The translations under genes and the position numbers were made by a program. From Mesobacterium pallidum (GTDB lineage Bacteria; Pseudomonadota; Alphaproteobacteria; Rhodobacterales; Rhodobacteraceae), in NCBI RefSeq assembly GCF_019966535.1, contig NZ_JAIMID010000026.1:1-61196 (forward strand): a DNA stretch of 61,196 nt, in the 5' to 3' direction. Below the pieces are notes generated by a model. That model made no database searches, was not told the DNA's origin, and saw only the letters and a list, made by a program, of their open reading frames with translations. Positions within the stretch are counted from its first letter, which is position 1. Every line of letters starts with the position of its first letter. Below are positions 39,441 to 48,285 of this stretch, piece by piece.

Positions 39441-39946
39441 ACAACCGCGTTCTGGGTGGGCTCTGTGCGATTGCAGCTTTCGGTTTCGATCAGGGCACCA
39501 AGGCGCTTGCCCTGAACACCCCGGCGCTTGAACATGGGGTCGAGGTTCTGCCCTTTCTCAATCTCGTGCGGGTTTTGAACGATGGGGTCAGCTTCGGTAT
39601 GCTCGGCGGGGTCGTACCCTGGTGGGGCCTGGTCGCACTTGCTGCCGTGGTCGTGGCATGGCTGCTGATCTGGCTATGGAAGGCTCCGGACGGGCTGACA
39701 GGTGCGGCGCTCGGTCTGATCATCGGAGGCGCGCTTGGCAATATCCTTGATCGTCTGCGCTATCAGGCCGTCCCTGACTTTCTCGACTTCCATTACGGGT
39801 CATACCACTGGCCGTCCTTCAACTTGGCTGACGTGGCGATCTTTTGTGGGGCAGCATTGCTGTTCTGGGACAGCTTTCGCACCTCGAAAGTCAGGCCGGA
39901 AAATCGGGAACAAGACAATCGCAAGGGAGATGTCACGGGGGGATAA
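39437..39946 (+). CDS. lspA: Lipoprotein signal peptidase LspA (second copy)
   Basis: A 169-residue LspA: FGFDQGTKALAL, NDGVSFGML, GGALGNILDRLRYQAVPDFLDFHYG and WPSFNLADVAIFCGAALL contain the two catalytic Asp regions. The tail after residue 150 is charged (RPENREQDNRKG). It starts with ATG at 39437 overlapping the CDF stop. It is diverged from the copy at 23369, and both lie in metal-controlled units. The client lipoprotein is not evident nearby. Confidence 0.9.
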   Translation: MNNRVLGGLCAIAAFGFDQGTKALALNTPALEHGVEVLPFLNLVRVLNDGVSFGMLGGVVPWWGLVALAAVVVAWLLIWLWKAPDGLTGAALGLIIGGALGNILDRLRYQAVPDFLDFHYGSYHWPSFNLADVAIFCGAALLFWDSFRTSKVRPENREQDNRKGDVTGG

Positions 39947-39983
39947 CAGCTAACAGGCAAAGAACTTTGGGAGGGAATTCGGC

Positions 39984-40505
39984 TTGAGATTTTTGGATTG
40001 GATTGACCGTGGCATTCGCGGCATCGGCGTCGTGACTGCGTGGCTGACAGTTGTTTCGATTGCTGCTTATGGCGCGCTTCAGATGCTGGATCGCAAGCTA
40101 CAACTTGGCGTGTCGAGCTATTTGCCGGACCTGTCCACGTCACTGCTGTTCATCCTAATTTTCTTGACCTTTGGGTATACCTATCTGCGCGACGGTCACG
40201 TGCGCGTTGATGTTCTTCGCAGACATTGGTCCGCCCGCCGCATTGCTTGGATCGAACTGATTGGCGGCCTTTTTATCCTTCTGCCGCTCGCCGCCATCCT
40301 GACCTACTACGGATGGGACGGTTTGATGCGCACCACGAAATACGCGGAAACCCAGTTGTGGGCACAACGCATTGCCGGGGTCATCGGCCCCATCCTGCTG
40401 GCTCTTGCCGGGATGATCGTAGCCCTTCGCAACATCGCCTTTCTGACAGGGAGACGTGCGCAAGGTGCACCGGAACAAGCAAGCGGCCTGCACAATGGTG
40501 AATGA
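39984..40505 (+). CDS. TRAP transporter small permease (DctQ-type)
   Basis: A 173-residue four-helix protein of the TRAP DctQ family: TAWLTVVSIAAYGALQMLDRKL, LLFILIFLTFGYTYLRDGHVRVDVLR, IAWIELIGGLFILLPLAAIL, PILLALAGMIVALRN. The start is TTG at 39984 with GGGAGG upstream. It overlaps the large permease by eleven bases. No binding protein (DctP) gene is found on either side, so the system would need one encoded elsewhere. Confidence 0.85.
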   Translation: MRFLDWIDRGIRGIGVVTAWLTVVSIAAYGALQMLDRKLQLGVSSYLPDLSTSLLFILIFLTFGYTYLRDGHVRVDVLRRHWSARRIAWIELIGGLFILLPLAAILTYYGWDGLMRTTKYAETQLWAQRIAGVIGPILLALAGMIVALRNIAFLTGRRAQGAPEQASGLHNGE

Positions 40506-41867
40506 GGTCCTCACGGTTGCCATGCTTGTCGTGATGGCGATTGGGGTTTTCAGTGGCTTTCCGGTGGCGCTGGTGCTCGCGGGGACAGGCTTCTTGGGGT
40601 TTGTCGCTGCGGTTTGGGTGGGGATCACTGATTTTCAGCATCTGGGGCTGATCTACCTGCGGGCCCGTGGTGTACTGACCAATGAATCAGTCCAATTCAC
40701 CAGCGTTCCAATGTTGATTTTTCTTGGCCTGATCCTGAATGCCAGCGGGATTGCCGAAACCATGTTTCGCTTGCTGGGGCGTCTTCTGACAGGCGTTCCC
40801 GGTCGCTACGCCATTGCGACTTTGCTGATCGGCCTCGTTCTTGCGCCCGCCGCCGGGGTGATCGGTGCTTCCGTCATAACTGTGGCGTTGGTGGCCTATG
40901 CCCCGATGATGGCGTCGGGCTACGCACCGCGAACCGCAGGAGGCGCTGTCGCAGCTTCTGGAGCATTGGGTGTCGTGTTCCCGCCAGCCGTGATGCTGTT
41001 CTTCATCTCGAACGTGTTCTATCTGCGCATCGGATTGATGTATGTGGCCCTCATCGTACCTGTGCTTCTGATGGTCATGGCCTTCGCGGTCTACTTTGCG
41101 GTCACGTTGAGAAAAACGGTCGAAATCCCGCTGGACACACCCAAGACCAATCTTGTGTCAGACCTCTTGTTTGTACTCGCGTCTGTCGCGGTCATCGCAT
41201 CCATTTCGCTCAGCATCATTCTGGGCTTTGCGACACTAACAGAGGCGGCTGGAGTAGGGGTTTTTGGCGCGCTATTGGTCGCGCTGGCGCGAAAGCGCTT
41301 GTCTTTCTCATCGTTGAACTCTGTCACAGTGCAGACAAGCACGATGACGTCGATGGTCTTCTTCATCGTATTGGGCGCATCGGTATTCTCGCTCAGTTTC
41401 CACCTGGTCGGTGGACCGGACGTCATCTTCGAGTGGATATCCGCATTCGATCTCACCCGGTGGGAACTGTTGGCGATCCTCCTTGGCGTGATCATCATAC
41501 TTGGGTTTGTTTTTGACTGGATCGAGGTGCTGCTGGTCTTTGTACCCGTACTGATGCCGATTATTTCAGATCTCGACTTCGCAGATCACGTCGGCTCTGC
41601 CTACTTTGCGCAGATCTGGATCGCTGGCCTGATTGCGTTGGCCTTGCAAACGTCCTTCCTGACGCCTCCCTTCGGCTATGCCCTGTTTTTTGCTAAGATG
41701 GCGGCACCGAAGGTATCAACCTATCCGATATCTATCGCGGAGCGGTACCTCTTGTTGCCATTGAGATCGTATTGATCGTGGCGCTGATCTCGTTTCCTCA
41801 GCTTATCACTTGGCTCCCCGAAATGGCCCTTGGGGATGCGGATGCGCCGCAGCTGATCCAGCGGTGA
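40495..41867 (+). pseudogene. TRAP transporter large permease (DctM-type), frameshifted near its end
   Basis: The frame from the ATG at 40495 encodes 426 residues of a DctM membrane protein up to FLTPPFGYALFFAKMAAPK, then turns to unrelated sequence and stops at 41775. In the neighbouring frame the expected family ending follows directly: GINLSDIYRGAVPLVAIEIV, then LISFPQLITWLP, stopping at 41867. A single missing base near 41711-41713 (a run of G) explains this. The last helix is lost, so function is doubtful unless the indel is a sequencing error. It is second in the TRAP pair. Confidence 0.85.
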
Positions 41868-41977
41868 CAGATGTTATGGGCGCGGACGCCGTGCTTTCCT
41901 TCGGAGCGGCACTGCTGTTTCGGCACCGTGCCCGCCCCGCGAACGGCGAGGCAAAAAAGGCCAGAAAAAGAGAATAG
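41864..41977 (+). CDS. Possible 37-residue peptide after the TRAP genes
   Basis: A GTG at 41864 overlaps the stop of the corrected DctM frame and opens 37 codons (MTDVMGADAVLSFGAALLFR, then a basic tail). The four-base overlap is suggestive, but there is no family and the frame could be chance. Confidence 0.2.
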   Translation: MTDVMGADAVLSFGAALLFRHRARPANGEAKKARKRE

Positions 41978-41994
41978 AAACAGGAGGATAGCCG

Positions 41995-43242
41995 ATGTCT
42001 AGCATGCCATCTGCAACAGGCTTTGACAGCACACTCGCCCTGCTGCGCAACCCGTATGGGTTCATTCGGCAAACTTGCCGCCATCTCGACGCAGACCTCT
42101 TCGAAACGCGCATTCTTCTTCACAAGACAATCTGCATGACTGGCGCTGCCGCGGCAGAAGCCTTCTATCGGGAAGAGCAGCTGATCCGCGAAGGCTCGAT
42201 GCCAAGCCGCATACAAAAGACCCTATTGGGTGAAGGCGGCGTTCAGGGATTGGACGACGCTACCCACCAGCACCGCAAGAAGATGTTCATGTCGATGATG
42301 GGGACCGAGCATATAGCCGCGCTTCAGGGCATGTCACTTCACATGCTGGACAACTTTGCGCCGGACTGGGAGGCGAGGAACGAAGTCGTTTTTTACGACG
42401 AAGTGCGCGAAATGCTCACGAGAGCCGTTTGCGCCTGGTGTGGGGTTCCGATTCCCGAGGCGGAGGTGGCGACCCGAACGGCGCAGCTTACATCGCTTTT
42501 TCAGGACGCCGGTGCCATCGGCCCGAAACATTGGGCCGCGCGACTGGCGCGCCACCGCCTGGAAAAATGGGCAGCACGGATGATCCAACAGGTCCGCGAT
42601 GGCGAGCTTCAGCCGACGCAGGAAAGCGCCCTTCATTTCATCGCGACATGGCGCGATCTCGACGGGGAGTTGTTGAACCCCAGGGTGGCCGCCGTAGAGT
42701 TGCTGAACGTCTTGCGTCCGACCGTGGCGGTGTCTGTATTCATCGTGCAGACGGCGCACGCCCTGTACAGGTACCCAGAATGGCAGGAGAAACTGCGGAA
42801 CGACGAAGGACTGCTCGAACCCTTCGTTCAGGAGGTCCGCCGCCTCTATCCATTCTTTCCTGCGGTCGCGGCACGAGTCAAAAGTACTTTCGAGTGGCAA
42901 GGGTATCGCTTTCCCAAAGGACACCGGGTTCTGCTGGACCTCTATGGTACGAACACCGATCGGCGTTCATGGGATGCGCCACTTGAGTTTCGGCCCGAAC
43001 GGTTTCGGGGCCGCGCCGAAAACCCCTTCGACTTCATTCCACAGGGCGGCGGCAACCACTACACGAACCACCGCTGCCCGGGTGAATGGATCGCGATCAG
43101 TCAGATGAAGGCGTTTTGCAGGTATCTTGTGAACGACATCGACTACGATGTGCCGGATCAGGATTTGGAGCTTGACCCAGGAGAGCTGCCATCACTGCCC
43201 CAGAACCGGTTCATCATGCGCAACGTCAGGCGTCGGCAGTAG
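41995..43242 (+). CDS. Cytochrome P450, CYP152-type fatty-acid peroxygenase
   Basis: A 415-residue soluble P450 with the heme loop GGGNHYTNHRCPGEW (Cys-361) and ExxR in FVQEVRRLYPFF. In the I helix, where most P450s have the acid-Thr pair, it reads NVLRPTVAVSVFI. The Arg-Pro there is the hallmark of CYP152 enzymes, which use hydrogen peroxide and bind the fatty-acid carboxylate with that Arg. The early block GVQGLDDATHQHRKKMFM also fits. Expected reaction: alpha/beta hydroxylation or decarboxylation of fatty acids. GGAGG stands eight bases before the ATG. Its 3' end overlaps the convergent CDF gene by 17 bases. Confidence 0.88.
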   Translation: MSSMPSATGFDSTLALLRNPYGFIRQTCRHLDADLFETRILLHKTICMTGAAAAEAFYREEQLIREGSMPSRIQKTLLGEGGVQGLDDATHQHRKKMFMSMMGTEHIAALQGMSLHMLDNFAPDWEARNEVVFYDEVREMLTRAVCAWCGVPIPEAEVATRTAQLTSLFQDAGAIGPKHWAARLARHRLEKWAARMIQQVRDGELQPTQESALHFIATWRDLDGELLNPRVAAVELLNVLRPTVAVSVFIVQTAHALYRYPEWQEKLRNDEGLLEPFVQEVRRLYPFFPAVAARVKSTFEWQGYRFPKGHRVLLDLYGTNTDRRSWDAPLEFRPERFRGRAENPFDFIPQGGGNHYTNHRCPGEWIAISQMKAFCRYLVNDIDYDVPDQDLELDPGELPSLPQNRFIMRNVRRRQ

Positions 43243-43972
43243 CTTCGGCCTCACCCGGCCCGACCGACCGCGCATCCTTCGTGGCCTCGAACGCCTCCCA
43301 CGCAACGTAGGGCACGATCAGAAGCGCCGCGACCGGATCGGCCCACCACCAGCCCATCCATTGCGTCAGACCGATTCCGGCCAACACCACAATGGTCTGG
43401 TATTCGCAGATCATGGTATCCTTGGCATCGTATTTCAGGGCGGGTGAATCGAGCCGCTTGCCGTAGCGATACTTGCCCCAGGCCAATAGCGGATTGACCA
43501 CTAAAGAGACAAACAGGATCGCGATCCCCCACCAATTGAAGCCCGGTGCCTCCTGCGAGATGAAGGCGGACACCGCCTCGTAGAGGATCGCGGCGACGAC
43601 GATCCAGAAAGCACAGGCGACCACATAGAGCGCGACCTTCTTGCGATGCAGGACCGTGCGCTTGTCGCCACCGTCCTTCTCGGCCTTCAAGCGCCAGATC
43701 AGCGTCCCGGCTGAGGTGGCTTCGACCGTGCTGTCGAGGCCCCAACTCACTAGTGCGGCGCTGCCGGTCAGAAGTCCAACGGTGACGGATACGACGACCT
43801 CGATGAGGTTGTAGACAAGGCTGGCGATCTCGACGCGGATGCCGCGTGTCAGATTGGTTTGTCTATCATTTTTCTGCTTGCTCATGATGCGGTAACCCCT
43901 GATATATTCTATAAGTTCCCGCCGAGAGTTGGTTACCTTGTCATCAGTATCTCGCCATTTGGAAGCCGACAT
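43226..43972 (-). CDS. CDF-like cation transporter of divergent type
   Basis: A 248-residue membrane protein with about six helices. The metal-site helices read WGLDSTVEATSAGTLIWRL (D/E pair) and YDAKDTMICEYQTIVVLAG (D/D with E), unlike the HD/DD pairs of the CDF copies at 14818 and 16613. The C-terminal cytoplasmic domain is very short. I choose the ATG at 43972, with AAGGAG four bases upstream, over an internal ATG at 43885 that has none. It is the last gene of the minus-strand copper cluster. Confidence 0.78.
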   Translation of the reverse strand: MSASKWRDTDDKVTNSRRELIEYIRGYRIMSKQKNDRQTNLTRGIRVEIASLVYNLIEVVVSVTVGLLTGSAALVSWGLDSTVEATSAGTLIWRLKAEKDGGDKRTVLHRKKVALYVVACAFWIVVAAILYEAVSAFISQEAPGFNWWGIAILFVSLVVNPLLAWGKYRYGKRLDSPALKYDAKDTMICEYQTIVVLAGIGLTQWMGWWWADPVAALLIVPYVAWEAFEATKDARSVGPGEAEATADA

Positions 43973-43992
43973 TGTTCTCCTTCTAAGCTGCC

Positions 43993-44607
43993 TCAATAAA
44001 GGCGAGCTTGCCCCTCATACATGAAAACAAAGGGTTTCGGACCTTTCGCGTAGCCGGTGTCGAGCCGCTCCATGCGGAAGCCGTTCTGCTCGACCAGAGT
44101 GTCTGTCTGGCGGTCAAGGTGACAGTTTCCGGCACAATGCTTCCAGGCAGGCGTGAGCCAGCGCTGCCAACGCTGGACACCGGGTTCGGGCGCTGTTCCA
44201 TGCTCGACGAAGCGGAAGGCGCCATCCGGCTTGAGAACGCGCCGGATCTCGGCCAGCACCTTCTCCGGTTCCGACACGCTGCAGAGCGTCCAGGTGGCAA
44301 CCACGCAGTCAACGCTGCGATTTTCCAGCGGCAATGCTTCGGCCACGCCCTCGATCATCTCCGTTGTCGGCGTCAAGCCCTGAGAAGCCTGCGCGGCCCG
44401 ATGAAGGAGTTCCGGCGACGGGTCCACACCGACGATCTGATCCACGGCGTCGGGGTAGAGCGCGAGGTTCAGGCCCGAGCCGATCCCGATCTCCAGCACG
44501 CGGCCCTTCGCACCTGAGACCTCGCGCCTTCGGTAGGGAAGAAGCTGTTCCTGACCCATGGTGAGATGCGTGAGGCCAGGAAGTATATGTTTTTCGTAGA
44601 ACCGCAC
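43993..44607 (-). CDS. Class I SAM-dependent methyltransferase
   Basis: A 204-residue enzyme. The SAM site is VLEIGIGSGLNLALYPDAVDQIVGVDPSPELL, followed by EALPLENRSVDCVVATWTLCSV and the post-core HC-type segment FRFVEHGTAPEPGVQRWQRWL...KHCAGNCHLDR. It resembles the UbiE/PmtA-like small group (Methyltransf_11). A cysteine-rich stretch (KHCAGNCHLD) is notable in a copper locus. The start is GTG at 44607, six bases after the CcdA gene. The substrate is unknown (phospholipid or small molecule). Confidence 0.82.
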   Translation of the reverse strand: MRFYEKHILPGLTHLTMGQEQLLPYRRREVSGAKGRVLEIGIGSGLNLALYPDAVDQIVGVDPSPELLHRAAQASQGLTPTTEMIEGVAEALPLENRSVDCVVATWTLCSVSEPEKVLAEIRRVLKPDGAFRFVEHGTAPEPGVQRWQRWLTPAWKHCAGNCHLDRQTDTLVEQNGFRMERLDTGYAKGPKPFVFMYEGQARLY

Positions 44608-44613
44608 GAGCTG

Positions 44614-45348
44614 TTACCCTATTCGTCCAAGAACCGGAAATGCATCGAGCATCCAGTATGACAGCGCGCTCAACTGTCCAGTCATCATCGCCAGTCCCAT
44701 AAGGATCATCACGACGCCTGCAATCTGGTGGAGGCGGCGGCCAACCCGGCCGATGGCCCGCAACCGTCCCGCAATCTGATCGGTGAATCCGGCCACGATC
44801 AGAAACGGTATCCCGAGGCCTGCGGAATAGACGGCAAGCAGCATGACGCCTTCGCCCATCGTGGCGCTCGCCGCACTGGCTGTCAGGATTGCGCCGAGGA
44901 TCGGGCCGATACACGGCGTCCAACCGAAACCGAAAGCAAGACCGAGGACATAGGACGCAGCGGGTTGGCCCCCGGGGATGTTGAGATTGAACCGGAAATC
45001 GCGTTCCATCACTGAAACACGCGCGGCCCCGATCATGAAAAGCCCGAAGACAATGATGATGCCGCCCCCAACGAGGTTGAGTTCATACCGCCACCGAAGA
45101 AGGGCCTGACCCAATGCTGTCGCGGATGCGCCAAGCCCCATGAAAATGGTGGAGAAGCCGAGGACAAAACACAGGCTCAGCCAGACCGCGCGCGACGGCG
45201 AGGCCGCAGCCGCCCCGCCTTCAGCGGCTGTGCGCCCGGCCACGTAAGAGACATATCCTGGCACAAGAGGCAGCACGCAGGGAGACAGAAACGATATCGT
45301 ACCGGCCAAGAGCGCGGCGGTGAGCCCCAGAAGCGAGATATCTACCAT
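44614..45348 (-). CDS. ccdA: CcdA/DsbD-family thiol-electron membrane transporter
   Basis: A 244-residue, six-helix protein with FLSPCVLPLVPGYVSYVAG (first Cys) and GFGWTPCIGPILGAIL (second Cys), the reactive pair of CcdA. It moves electrons from cytoplasmic thioredoxin to periplasmic thioredoxin-like proteins such as the CcmG and TlpA proteins of this cluster. It overlaps the preceding membrane-protein gene by seven bases. Confidence 0.92.
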   Translation of the reverse strand: MVDISLLGLTAALLAGTISFLSPCVLPLVPGYVSYVAGRTAAEGGAAAASPSRAVWLSLCFVLGFSTIFMGLGASATALGQALLRWRYELNLVGGGIIIVFGLFMIGAARVSVMERDFRFNLNIPGGQPAASYVLGLAFGFGWTPCIGPILGAILTASAASATMGEGVMLLAVYSAGLGIPFLIVAGFTDQIAGRLRAIGRVGRRLHQIAGVVMILMGLAMMTGQLSALSYWMLDAFPVLGRIG

Positions 45349-45842
45349 GAACCACGTTCACCCCTGAATAGCTTGCGCAAGGGCACTCTTGTGGCAGCCC
45401 AATATGCCAGGGTCGGGACGATGATCCATTGCAGCAGGGGCGTGAGACCGGCGTCGATGACGGGGACCACCGGCATGATGTCGCGATAGGCCCAGGCCGC
45501 ACGGATTACGATGTTCAGCCACTCGCTGAAGATCGTGTAAGAGACGCCCATGGCCACGGCCAAAAGCAGGACACGCCCTGCGCGTTCCGACGGCCATGCG
45601 TGCCCTCCAACAAGAAACAAGGCAAGCAAGAGCGTGCTCATGGCGATCAACAGGTCTCCGCCGGTGCAGTGCACGACCGCGAACACAATCTCTCCCCAGG
45701 TGCCTTCGACCCAGATCGTGTAGAGCGGGATATGTGCCATTTCCCAGATCAGGTGTCCGACGGCGGTATAGACGATGTATCGGCGGATGACGGACAGCCA
45801 TCCGGTATCGCTTGTCTCAATGGTTTCTGTGTTTGCTGTCAT
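45342..45842 (-). CDS. Membrane protein of the copper cluster
   Basis: A 166-residue protein with four or five hydrophobic helices (IVYTAVGHLIWEMAHIPLYTIW; IVFAVVHCTGGDLLIAMSTLLLALFL; VLLLAVAMGVSYTIFSEWL; PLLQWIIVPTLAYW). The conserved-looking polar residues within helices (HLIWEMAH, HCTGGD, SEW) suggest metal or heme contacts. I choose the ATG at 45842; an ATG eight codons earlier lies in the upstream gene. No family name can be given with certainty. Confidence 0.65.
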   Translation of the reverse strand: MTANTETIETSDTGWLSVIRRYIVYTAVGHLIWEMAHIPLYTIWVEGTWGEIVFAVVHCTGGDLLIAMSTLLLALFLVGGHAWPSERAGRVLLLAVAMGVSYTIFSEWLNIVIRAAWAYRDIMPVVPVIDAGLTPLLQWIIVPTLAYWAATRVPLRKLFRGERGSW

Positions 45843-45862
45843 GCTGGGGGTCCGTTCTTCGA

Positions 45863-46423
45863 TCAATGCGCGTTGGTCAGGCCGTTGACGTACAGGATCA
45901 TGTTGATGTGCCGGAAAGCGGAACCCGCAAAGACCCCGGAATGGCGGTTGCCGCGCGCGATAACATGCACAAGCGGAGCTTCGGGACGGTCTGGCGCAAT
46001 CGCGCGATACTGATCGATCAGATTCTCTATTGGCACTTGTGCGCGAGCAATGACCACGTTCTCGGCAATCGGTCCGGGAACCGGATCACTGGCGTCGGTC
46101 ACCACAAGGAAGGTCACCATGTCCAGCATGGGAGATGCATTCACTCCGCCCCTCACCTTTTCAAGAAGTGCCTGCTGGTCAGCACAGGGCGACCCGCAGT
46201 TGGACGGGACGGAACTAAGAACGACGACCTGATCGGAGAGGCTTTCCAAGTCCAACGGTTCTCGGTCAGGGCCGAGCAGATCCAACGCAGGAAGTTCGTT
46301 GATGTCAACGGCAGTGAAAGCAGGTTCTTTTTGTGCCATCACCTCGTCAAGACGGTCGCCAGGATGATCTGCGTAGGCCGGGAGGCCCGCGACGAGGGCT
46401 ATCAGCAGGAGTATGTTTTTCAT
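45863..46423 (-). CDS. Divergent SCO-like thioredoxin-fold protein
   Basis: A 186-residue exported protein (signal to about PAYA|DHP) with SSVPSNCGSPCADQQALLEKV, a CxxxC like SCO but without the usual FFGFTxCPDxCP context. Late His residues lie in NRHSGVFAGSAFRHINMILYVNGL where SCO keeps its copper His. It precedes the membrane-protein gene by 20 bases and follows PCuAC by five. It is likely a SCO/SenC or redoxin relative adapted to this cluster; copper binding is inferred. Confidence 0.65.
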   Translation of the reverse strand: MKNILLLIALVAGLPAYADHPGDRLDEVMAQKEPAFTAVDINELPALDLLGPDREPLDLESLSDQVVVLSSVPSNCGSPCADQQALLEKVRGGVNASPMLDMVTFLVVTDASDPVPGPIAENVVIARAQVPIENLIDQYRAIAPDRPEAPLVHVIARGNRHSGVFAGSAFRHINMILYVNGLTNAH

Positions 46424-46428
46424 GGCTG

Positions 46429-46863
46429 TTACTCCTTCGGTCCCATTGCGCCCGGTCCGAGAACCGGGACGCTGATTTCCATTCGGGCACCCGATGCGAA
46501 TGTCAGGATCAACGGCAAATCGGTGCCTTCTTCGAGTTTTTCCGACAGACCCATCAGCATCAGATGCATGCTGCCGGGCGCGAGGGTCACTGGTTCTCCG
46601 GAGGGCAGATCCAAGGCGTCGATCTTGACCATTCGGCTAACATCATCGCCGCCGGTCTCGACGGCGTGAATGGTGACGTTTCCAGCGATGAGTGTGGTGA
46701 TCGCAACCAGCTGATCACTCTGATTGCTCGTGAGCGTGAGATAGGCCGCAGCCGGACGCGAGGCGAGGATGCTCGCGCGGGCCCAACCGTCCGATATCGT
46801 TACATCGGCCGATGCGAAAAATGGCCAGAGAGTTAACGCGGTTGCAAGTGTCGTAATTTTCAT
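46429..46863 (-). CDS. PCuAC-family periplasmic copper chaperone (second copy)
   Basis: A 144-residue exported protein: signal to about FFASAD, then ISDGWARASILASRPAAAYLTL and the late ligand block GSMHLMLMGLSEKLEEGTDLPLILTF, both typical of PCuAC. The first His/Met ligand block is reduced (VTIHAVETGG). Five bases separate it from the SCO-like gene downstream. It differs clearly from the copy at 19631. Confidence 0.88.
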   Translation of the reverse strand: MKITTLATALTLWPFFASADVTISDGWARASILASRPAAAYLTLTSNQSDQLVAITTLIAGNVTIHAVETGGDDVSRMVKIDALDLPSGEPVTLAPGSMHLMLMGLSEKLEEGTDLPLILTFASGARMEISVPVLGPGAMGPKE

Positions 46864-46880
46864 TTGGCAAGTTCCATTGT

Positions 46881-47522
46881 TTATAGCTTTTTGCGGATTT
46901 CCTGCGCCAGCGCCTCGGGCGGTTGGCCGCCTTCCTGATAGACCGCCTCAAATTCGCCACCGGGCCGCATGAGGTATATGTGCCCGGCATGCGCCATGAA
47001 ATAACCGTCCGGCGCGCTGTCATCCTCGGTCCGCTTGTACCATGCGCGGAAATTTCTGGTGGCCTCGGCAACCTGCGCTTCAGTTCCGGTCAAGCCAATC
47101 AGTCTTGGATGAAAGACTGACACATATTCGGCCATAACTGGCACGGTGTCTCGCGCAGGATCGACAGTGATAAAGATCGGCGCCACCTGATCCGCATCAT
47201 CACCAAGCAAGTCCAGAACGCTCGACATGTAGGCGAGTGTGGTGGGGCAAATGTCGGGGCAGTTGGTGAAACCAAAAAAAACAAGTTGCCAGCGATCAGA
47301 ATAATCAGCTTGGGTCACCTCCTGTCCGGTATGATCCGTGAGTGAAAGTTCGGATCGAATATCCGCCTCGCCCGAATAGCGGACAGTCTTCGATCCATTG
47401 CCGAGATACATTTCCAAGGCAGAGAATATTGCGACCCCGGCAATGGCCACAAATACCGCGCCCCACAATATGGATCTCAGGAGCCGCGCTTCCGGAGGGG
47501 TTTCACCGGGTTCAATCGACAT
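46881..47522 (-). CDS. SCO1/SenC-family protein (third copy)
   Basis: A 213-residue SCO protein with an N-terminal anchor (LLRSILWGAVFVAIAGVAIFSAL), FFGFTNCPDICPTTLAYM with CxxxC, ITVDPARDTV and the conserved His in YFMAHAGHIYLM. It should carry copper or reducing power to cytochrome oxidase or to neighbours. I choose the ATG at 47522, which overlaps the DsbA-like gene by 11 bases. Confidence 0.91.
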   Translation of the reverse strand: MSIEPGETPPEARLLRSILWGAVFVAIAGVAIFSALEMYLGNGSKTVRYSGEADIRSELSLTDHTGQEVTQADYSDRWQLVFFGFTNCPDICPTTLAYMSSVLDLLGDDADQVAPIFITVDPARDTVPVMAEYVSVFHPRLIGLTGTEAQVAEATRNFRAWYKRTEDDSAPDGYFMAHAGHIYLMRPGGEFEAVYQEGGQPPEALAQEIRKKL

Positions 47523-48267
47523 CTCCGGCCTCCGCAATCAAAGCCTGAAGATCGGCCTTTTCCAACAATCCGGGAACGAGCGTTTCCCCGATCAGAAATG
47601 TCGGCGTGCCGGATATTCCAAGCTGCCGTGCGAGATCGTGAGACTTTGCGATATGGGCATCGACTTCAGGCGCGTCCATATCTGCCTGCAACTGGTCGTA
47701 GTCCAGCCCTGCCTGCTCAGCGGCCCTTCTTATAAAGACGGCATTGGCGCGCGGCTGCGCCATCAGGGCATCGTGGAAGGCCTCGAATCCGTTCTGTTTT
47801 ATCGCCGCCAGCGACGCCCGAGCCGCCAGTTCGGAGTCGGGTCCGAGAATCGGCCACTCCCTCACGATGATGCGCAAGTCCGGGTTCTCCTCTATCAATT
47901 CGAAAAGGACCGGAGCCGCGCGTCGGCAATAGGGGCAGTTGTAGTCGAAGAATTCGACAACCACGATGTCGCCCTCAGGATTGCCCATCACGCCGGTGTT
48001 TGCGTCCGCAAGCAGGAGTTCACCCACGCGCTGAATCGCAGCCCGTTGTTCGGCCTGGGCTTGTGCCTGAGCCTCTTCCTGGAAGGCCAGGAGCGTATCC
48101 ACCAGAACTTCCGGGTTCTCGCGGATGGTTTGCAGGATCAAGGCTTTGATGGCCTCTTGCTCAACCTGATCGAGCGGCGTCGATTGCTGGGCCAACGAAA
48201 TCGTGGGCGTGGAAATCAGCGCCCAGAGGAAGACCGCAAACACGCGAAGGGCAGTTTTGAGTATCAT
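47512..48267 (-). CDS. DsbA family thiol-disulfide oxidoreductase (Com1-like)
   Basis: A 251-residue exported protein: signal to about ISLAQQ, a helical N-terminal region (TPLDQVEQEAIKALILQTI), then VVEFFDYNCPYCRRAAP with the CPYC site and cis-Pro in ISGTPTFLIGETLVPG. The N-terminal extension is that of the Com1/ScsC-like group, some of which oligomerize. It follows a strong hairpin at 48286-48311. Confidence 0.9.
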   Translation of the reverse strand: MILKTALRVFAVFLWALISTPTISLAQQSTPLDQVEQEAIKALILQTIRENPEVLVDTLLAFQEEAQAQAQAEQRAAIQRVGELLLADANTGVMGNPEGDIVVVEFFDYNCPYCRRAAPVLFELIEENPDLRIIVREWPILGPDSELAARASLAAIKQNGFEAFHDALMAQPRANAVFIRRAAEQAGLDYDQLQADMDAPEVDAHIAKSHDLARQLGISGTPTFLIGETLVPGLLEKADLQALIAEAGDVD

Positions 48268-48285
48268 CTATTTTTCCCTGTCAAA

